Notes under the pieces: generated by a model | Seen by the model: the letters and a program-made list of their open reading frames with translations, nothing else | What the model was told of the DNA's origin: nothing | Databases searched by the model: none | Program-made: the position numbers and the translations under genes | In this document: piece by piece, positions 57,528 to 64,000 of the stretch | How positions within the stretch are numbered: the first letter of the stretch is position 1 | Layout: each line of letters begins with the position of its first letter | Source of the DNA: Aphelocoma coerulescens | Lineage: Eukaryota > Chordata > Aves > Passeriformes > Corvidae | Assembly: GCF_041296385.1 (NCBI RefSeq) | Contig: NW_027184078.1 | Coordinates: 124,001 to 188,000, forward strand | Direction: 5' to 3' | DNA: 64,000 bases

Positions 57528-59621
57528 CTGTGAGACGCAGATTCCGGGAAGCACTGAGGGCAGAGTTCCTCACTCGGCTGCTGTTGTCCTTGTGCTGGTA
57601 TCCACATGTGAATGTCCCTGCACTCCCCGTTGTCATGGTGAAGAGCATGTAGTAGCTCCCCTTCCCCTGTTGGGCTTTCAGGCTGTGCACCTGCACCCCG
57701 TCCTTGCAGAAGATGATTTGGGTGACAGGAGATTTCCAGCCAGGTATGCACCGAACCAAAACCTGTTCCCCCTCCTGTGCAGCAGCAGGGCTCATTTGGA
57801 AGGCAGGAGCTGGGAGGTCACCTGGAGATGAGGGCACAGGGATGGCCTGAGAGACTGTTGCTGAGGCAAGTGCAGAATCTGGGAGGGGAAAATTTCCCAC
57901 ACATGGGTGAAAAAGGCCCTTCTCCCTTCCCATCTCCAGCCCCACACAACTCCCCTTACAGGACCTATCCCTGTACTCACCATGCCCTGGGGAGCTGCAG
58001 ATGTCCTGGGCCATCACAGCAGCACCTGTGGGACACAGAGGGGTTTGGTCAGAGAGGCAGCAACCCAGCTCAGCCCCATGCCCCTGCCCATGTTCCCACT
58101 GCTGATTCTTGGCTGGGACAGCACCTTCCCACCCATTGTCTTGGGGTGAAGCACCCTTCCTATTTTTTCTGAGGTTTTTGGCTTTTTCTCAGGAGAGAGA
58201 CAGAGAGTTAAAATTCTCTGCTGTTTAGCCGGCTCGCTAGCTGAGGCAAGAACCTTCCTTGGACTGTTCTGTTCCAATCTGGGTCACCAGCACCAGGAGG
58301 GAACACCACAGCCTGGAGGGGCCACACCCTAGCTCCGGAGAGAGAACAGCCACACCTACAGAAGGACTTGGAATTTCACCAGGTTCTCTCCACAGCAAGA
58401 GGTTTTATTATTTAGCACAATTCTGTTCCCGTGTGTTTGTTAAATAAATAGGTTTTTCTCCCTTTCATTTTCCTCTGAGGAAACTTTTTTTTCCCCCAAA
58501 CCTGGAGGGGGAGTGATCGCTGAAACCTGCCTTCAATCAGAGAATGTTCCATTTGGACAGTCCTCCGAATTTGTCTCAAACTGGGACACTCATGCGGGTC
58601 CATCCTGCATCTCCTTTATTGTAGGAACCCAGAGTGGCAAGAATATTTCTCTGCCTGTTTTTAAGGGTTCTTCCCCCCCTGAACAACACTGTTTTAACCT
58701 CCAAGCTTGGAAAAAATTACCAACGATCAGACAAGAACTAGAAAATACAGTGGTGTGAATTAGGTGATGGACTATTATGCAAGATTGTCACAGGGTGAAA
58801 ATTTTAGAGGTTTTGGGCTTCTCTTTGTAGTAAATAGATAAGAGTAAAAAATATCAAAATGGAGCATTGTTGTTGTTCTCTAAACCTTCTTCTCCTTCTT
58901 CTCATACTCCATGTTCTGCAGTAAAAGTAATTTGGAATGATTGGATAGAGAATTCCGCAGTTCCTGGCCGTGTTACTGAATAATTGGTAGGAAAGTGAAA
59001 ATAATATACGTTTTTAGTAACTATTGGTTAAATTATCTTTAAAAGGCCGTGTAAATCTGGATAATTAGAGACTTCTCTCCTGCTTTCTGTGCTCTATGTT
59101 AAGCCTGGGTCACGCTAGTGACTCTGTTCCTCTGATAAGAATTAATAAACAACTATCCGGCAGCATTGAAACTCAAGGAAAAGTTTCAGTTTATCTTTTG
59201 AAACTCCTTGCAAGGACTTTTAGACAATTCTCTTCCATCAGGAGGGATTTGATTTATGGCACGGTTCAGTGTCACTTTATCTCTGGGTTTAACACCACCC
59301 CAAGCCCATTTTGGTTGGGTTTGTGGTTCCAGGTGGATGCTGCTGGCTCCCTAAAGCTCTTCAGCATCTGAAAAGTCTCACACCGTGACCCAAACCCATG
59401 AGAGGGGTTGGGAATTGTTCCCTTTGCTCAGAGGTGCATGGGAGCTGGAGGAAGCACTGGTCCTGCTGCCCTCCCCAGAGCAGCTCTGCCCCTCAGGGCT
59501 GCACGGCTGCTCCACACACCCTTTCCCCTGGGGCCTGCCCTGGGCCCAGCACGGGCCCTGTCCTGCCCCGCTCAGCAGCCCTGCAGTGCTGAGCCCCAAG
59601 GCAAAGCCATCCCCAACTCAC

Positions 59622-59655
<34 letters not shown>

Positions 59656-59715
59656 GAGGAGGAGGAAGGCCGGGCGAGCAGGAGACAGCCTGGCACATCC
59701 CCCCTGGGCCAGCAT
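57528..59715 (-). pseudogene. Upstream receptor unit: signal, mini and Ig exons only
   Basis: Exons: 59715-59622 (signal peptide, 94 nt, poly-Leu core), 58025-57981 (45 nt) and 57821-57528 (Ig, 294 nt). All are intact, GT-AG and phase 1, and carry the IIFCKDG and TFTCGYQHKD signatures. There are no stalk, membrane or tail exons before the next unit at 55.6 kb. LTRs of two families (58137-59290) fill intron 1. Because all these exons are phase 1, the Ig exon could splice to the next unit and give a two-domain receptor with the ITIM tail; alternatively it is an orphan fragment. Confidence 0.6.
58137..59290 (+). mobile_element. Two different LTRs joined (families A and B)
   Basis: 58137-58618 begins TGTCTTGGGGTGA and has GTTAAATAAATAGG, matching the family at 62500-63166 (opposite orientation). 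58619-59290 begins TGTAGGAACC and has AATTAATAAAC, matching the family at 40887-41343. Both read plus. The outer flanks do not form a shared target duplication. Confidence 0.65.
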
Positions 59716-60059
59716 TGTTTGGGGCACTGCAGCCACAGCCTCTCCTTGCAGCGTCTGCTGTGGGCTGAGCTCTGCCCAGCGCTTCAAGAGCTGCCTGGCC
59801 CGGGGCTTGCAGCGTGCCTGGGACTGGTCCTGCTGCAGGGCTGGGGCTGGCAGGGCCTTTCCCACACCGAGCGGCTGTGGTCAGCAGGGGCCCTGCCTCA
59901 GCCCCACTGTGGCCACTGCGCCTGCAGAGCCCCCGCTTTCATTTCCGCACCCTGCGAGCCCAGAGCACGAGCCGTGTGTGCCTGTCCCTCTGGGGCAGCC
60001 TCCTCCCTGCAAAGCCCTCCTGACACTTGGCCTGACACTTTGGGGAGCTCCAAGAGCCA

Positions 60060-61480
60060 TGAAAGCTGCTGGAGGGACAACAGGGCGGGACACCAGCAAT
60101 CCTGCAGCTTCCTGGTACTTCCACCTCCAAGTGATAGAGGAGCCAGTGAGGAGTGGGGCTCTGCTGGATCTCCTGCTCACCCAGCACAAGGCACTTGCTG
60201 TTCTGCTGCCCAAGGTGCCTCTGCAAGGGGCACTGTGACCAGCTGGCCCATGCCCAGGGACCTGCCCTTGGCTGCAGCACAATGAGCCTGGCTTTATTTA
60301 TGGAGAACATTTTGGTGCCCTGAGTCCCCCACTGCCATTTGTCCCTCCCAGGTGAAGGCAGGAGACTGGGGACTGAGAAGGAGGGAAGGCTCTGTTGTGT
60401 CCCCCTGTGCAGTGGTTTAGTGCACGGAAGAGGAGACACGGCTTTGCTGCAGATCTTGCACAGCCTGGAGCTGCAGGTCATGGCCACGAGTGTCCCAGAT
60501 GGGACAGGAGAGTCCAGGGCTGCAGGACCACCCTGTGGTGGTGGCACTGGGAGAAGAGGGTGAGATTTGGTGCAGCCTGTGCACATCCTTGGGATGAAAT
60601 GGACACAGTTCAGAGCCCTGGTGCCAGTGAGTTATTGCCCAGCACAGATGAACAGAGAGCAAAGGTGGGGGTCTGAAACAGGCTGAAGTTGGTGTTAAAA
60701 ACAACTGACATAAAAATATGAAAGCACTGTGGGAACTTTCTTCAGAAATGGCCTTGAATTTTACACCTTCAGCCAGTGCAGAGATGTCCCACCTGATAAC
60801 TGATCTTACAAGGTGGGTTTGGAACATTTCCTGACATGCTGCTGTATTGCACCTCCTTTATCTCAAGGCACAATAGCTTCTATTATTAGTCTGAATTACG
60901 AGATCAGAAATTTTCATGGTTAGTGAGTGTTACTGAGATTTTTGATCACTAATTAAGCATTAGAACAGACATTCCAAATTTGTGTATCAGGCAGTTCTAA
61001 CTATATGAGCAAGTCCAATTTTTTTATCCTGGGTTTACCACCAAAATCTTTAGCAGTACCCCATTACTTCATTTTTCTTTGTCAAGTAATCTCTTATCCC
61101 ATCCCACTCAGTTCCCCATTTTATTGAAATTCCAGATCAGGGAAGTGTCTGCACTCCTCCCCTAATTTCAAAACTCTCTATTCTGGGGTTTCAGTCTGTT
61201 CAAGCACAGCTGGGACTTGGTTTCAGCTCTCATCACCTTGACAAACTTTAAGGCATGACAACAATTAGGGCAATAATGCAATGACAAGAGGCAGAGGCTT
61301 CTCATTTTTATTTACATTCTCCTCCTTACTCTATAGACACAAGGGGGGAAAAACCCTCCATGGATCAAATCACATCAGCTTGTTCAAATATTTAATTACC
61401 CTCATGGTAAAAAGCTACCAAAAATATCTGTCCATTTCATGGGAATTCTCATGTTGCAGCTTGTGCCTGTTTTCTCTTAC
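60060..61480. other. No gene recognised
   Basis: Homology to the left arm (34.1 kb) ends near 60030. Beyond it I see only short open frames. Confidence 0.5.
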
Positions 61481-61489
61481 CCCAGCAAG

Positions 61490-61742
61490 GTACCTCACCA
61501 AGAAGATGTCAAATGGAGAGAGAAATGCAGCAAGGCCATTGAGGCCCAAACTGCTCCCTGGGTCTGACAGACATTGTTCCCTGGGGAGGTGGTGGAGCCT
61601 CCATCCTCGGAGATATTCAAAAGCCTCTGGAGAGGATCTGGCCAACCAGCTCCAGGTGTCCCTGGGTGAGCAGAGGAGTTGGAACAGGTGATCTCTTGGG
61701 GTCACTCCCAACCTCACCTACTCTGTGTTTCTGTGATCCTGT
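61490..61742 (+). mobile_element. CR1 3'-end fragment
   Basis: It reads GGAGGTGGTGGAGCCTCCAT, GATATTCAAAAGCC and CTCCCAACCTCACCTACTCT, ending TCTGTGATCCTGT, i.e. the 3' part of CR1 in plus orientation, about 250 bp. Confidence 0.88.
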
Positions 61743-61958
61743 ACAGGGCATGAGACACCTGAAATGAAAAGTGTCAGAATCTCCAGTGTCAGATGGAGCT
61801 GTGTCTGTACCCAGTTCCTGTGTGTGTTTAATTTTCATTTCCTCTTGGCTGTTTAGTCTTTTGCAGATGTGGTGATAGAAAGTGCATAAGAAGATGAGCG
61901 CTGTGATACAGAGGCACAGAATGCTTCTGAGTTGCTGCAGTATTGATCACTGAGCAAA

Positions 61959-63851
61959 ATGGAAGTCAGGAAGCAATTCCAAAGTGTTTGGAAAAATCAT
62001 TATGGTGTGTTGTCTGTATCACTTTACTCCATATTTCTGGTTGTGGTTGAAGAAAGAATGGAGCTGGAATTTCAATGTCCTCAGAAGAAATCATTGGAGG
62101 AATTATATGTTGCTTCTGACCTCTTCTGTCCAGCGTTCTTTACATTTGTCCTGAGCTTCACCTCCACCCCGCCTGCATTCCCTGGGCTCGCTGTGTTGGG
62201 AAGTGCTTGTGTTGCTGGAAGACTCAAAGAATTTCTACCTCCTGGGATTTGGTGTGTGATCCTCCTGTGCCATGGCAGATACATCGACTGTGTGATTTCA
62301 GCAAACAAAGGAAACAGCATCCAAAGTGCCCCCCAAAGCAGAGCAGCTGAATGATCCAGTGAGTTCTACACCAAATCTCAGGTAAGAGACCTGGGAAGCT
62401 TGGATTGTAAGTGTTTAAACAATCTGTGTATGTGTGAAGAATCTGGGACGTACAGCAATGGGAGAACCATTTCATCTGGAGAATGAAGTGTTAGGTTGCT
62501 GTTCCGGTTTGGCCAAATTTAGAAATATATCCTCTGAGAGAAGGCAGGCTACAACCAGCCCTCCCCCACTGGGTTCAGGAAAAAATAAATTTTCCTCAAA
62601 GGAAAGTGAAAGAGATAAAAACTATTTATTTAACAAACACACAGGAAAAGGATAATAATGCTAAATGATAAAACCTCCCGCTCTGCTGAGAGAAACCTGG
62701 GGGAAAATTCAGAGTCCTTCCGTAGATCTCCCTCTCCCTCCTTGGAGCTGGGATGTGGTGGTGGGCCCACCTCCAGGGCCAAGGCCTTGGTGGAAAGTCC
62801 TCCCAATGTATTCTGATGTTGAAACAGTCCAGCAGAGAGAAAAGGAAAACAACAAAGTCCCAGGAAAACAAAAGTTCAACTCTCCGGAGGAAAAGGAGCT
62901 GAGGAAAAAAATCTGCAGAAAGCTGGCTGGAAAGAAAAGCAAGCTGGGTGCTTCCCTTCCCTCTTGCTCTCCTGGCAGAGTTGAAAAAAAAAAAAGTCTC
63001 TATCTCTGTTTGACCTTGAACAAGCTGCAAACTGCTTTGAAAAAGTTTTGCTCAGTTTTTCCTCCCCCCTCTCAGGCTCAGTTAAAAGGCATAGAAAGGC
63101 ACAAAAATTAATTTCTGGGCATAGGGCAGCGATATGGGATACACATCATAAAGTCACCCCAAGACAGTTGCATTTATGATTTTTATGTGATATATGTATT
63201 ACATTTCTAATGCCTGTGGTTTTTCCATTCCTCTCTTTTTAATTAGTGTGTATCAGTACAAGTTTCTAATTATCATGTTCCTTCTGAAGATAAAACCTGA
63301 ACTGTGAACACCTTGCTCCAGGGTTATTCTAGGAACTTAGACGTGTGTTTTGTGTCTGGTTCTTAAAGAAACTTTCACGAAAATAAGAAATAAGAGAATG
63401 CACTGAGATGAGAGAGAGAGAGAGGCTGCTATTCCTTGTTCCAGTGAGTCTGTGCCTTGCCATCACCTGACCATGACAGGAGCAAGGAATGGATTTCATA
63501 AGAAGAACTATGGCACTTAATAATAATGCAAGGGCTTTAGTGAAAATTACTTCTGGTACTTTCTCTTCCAGGTGTCAGGGCTGTTCCCTCTCACTGCTGT
63601 TGTCACTCTTTGTGGCCTGTGCCATGTGTTCCCCTGCTGGTTCTGCTGGAAGGATAAAGAAGGACATTGGAGAGAGGAGCTGCAGAGCTGGAGGAAGGAG
63701 CCAGGAACCACAGTGAAGAATTGAAGGAAGAGGGTGCAGAGCAAAGAATGGAACAGAAAGTGAAACCATCTCTGCAGAGTGTTAGTGACAATTTCTGGAA
63801 AAACATAGATTTAAGAAGCCAAACAGCACAGGATCGGTCAGCTTTGCATTA
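61959..63851 (+). pseudogene. Second CALHM6-like copy, broken
   Basis: Exon 1 is 61959-62381 (423 nt, same length as in the 24-kb copy, donor CAG|GTAAGA) and exon 2 starts at 63572. The exon 1 frame has a nonsense codon at 62352-62354 (RAAE then TGA, where the first copy has a Leu codon). In exon 2 a 4-base loss near 63690 shifts the frame and ends it at about 63722. Three exon 1 membrane-helix regions and one in exon 2 are recognisable. Like copy 1 it has CPQ in the first extracellular loop and lacks the cysteine before AAE. The intron carries a 667-bp solo LTR. Confidence 0.8.
62500..63166 (-). mobile_element. Solo LTR in CALHM6-like intron, TSD GTTGC
   Basis: 667 bp from TGTTCCGG to CCAAGACA, flanked by GTTGC at 62495-62499 and 63167-63171. 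The orthologous intron of copy 1 reads through without it. On the minus strand it begins TGTCTTGGGGTGAC and has TTAAATAAATAG, as in the LTR at 58137. Confidence 0.92.
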
Positions 63852-63867
63852 GCAGTGCACAGAGAGC

Positions 63868-64000
63868 AGATGCCCACTGCAGGCAGCAGTGAGGGCCCAC
63901 TGAGTCAAACAGGGGATCTCTGCTCTGCAAAGCACTTGGGATTGCAATGGAGTTGGTCTTTGGGAACTGGAAGGAATCCCTGGTGCAGCTGCCCCTCTTC
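63868..64000 (+). repeat. Duplicate of 29506-29637
   Basis: Near-identical to 29506-29637 and continuing off the window end. In this copy it follows the CALHM6-like exon 2 by about 20 bp, against 4 kb in the first copy. Confidence 0.92.

Overview
This window is vertebrate DNA, almost certainly from a bird and probably a passerine. It carries a long CR1 LINE ending in the avian CR1 3' repeat, remnants of several endogenous retrovirus (ERV) lineages, many solo LTRs with 5-6 bp target-site duplications (TSDs), and split immune-type genes with GT-AG introns. Nothing prokaryotic is present. It reads as a fast-evolving immune-receptor island saturated with retroelements.

Layout. 1-2.8 kb: 3' part of a class II (alpha/beta-like) ERV whose internal deletion fuses Gag capsid to integrase, followed by env remnants and a 3' LTR. 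2.8-4.0 kb: a host-type duplicated segment bordered by a sharp inverted repeat. 4.6-13.3 kb: a decayed gammaretrovirus-like provirus (gag, protease, RT, RNase H, integrase, env) with a 1.28 kb solo LTR of another family nested in RT. 16.0-16.3 kb: fragment of a B7-like V-set gene. 17.4-24.0 kb: a minus-strand ERV (ERVL-like by overall appearance). About 306 bp of telomere-type repeat interrupt its RNase H and a short LTR interrupts its RT. 24.1-25.5 kb: an intact two-exon CALHM6-like (FAM26) gene. 25.5-34 kb: LTRs and shuffled copies of the 2.8-4.0 kb segment.

34.4-37.1 kb: a complete seven-exon single-Ig-domain receptor gene, plus strand, 229 codons. 37.3-48.1 kb: RT fragments, a nearly full-length minus-strand CR1 with two nested solo LTRs, more LTRs, and a roughly 750 bp minisatellite. 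52.2-59.7 kb: a mirror-image, minus-strand set of receptor exons (two Ig units; TM and tail exons for one). 62.0-63.9 kb: a second CALHM6-like copy, same orientation as the first, broken by a nonsense codon and a frameshift and with a solo LTR in its intron. The last 136 bp repeat a stretch near 29.5 kb.

How the genes fit together. The receptor genes form a large inverted duplication (about 34.1-37.2 versus 52.7-60.0 kb) lying between directly repeated CALHM6-like genes. The plus-strand receptor has an arginine inside its transmembrane segment and a switch-type tyrosine motif (TIYDEV) in its tail. The minus-strand receptor has no charged residue in the membrane core, and its exon junction builds a canonical ITIM (IQYSTI). 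This resembles paired activating/inhibitory leukocyte receptors. All gene models are from manual splice-site and phase reading; no expression or database evidence was available.
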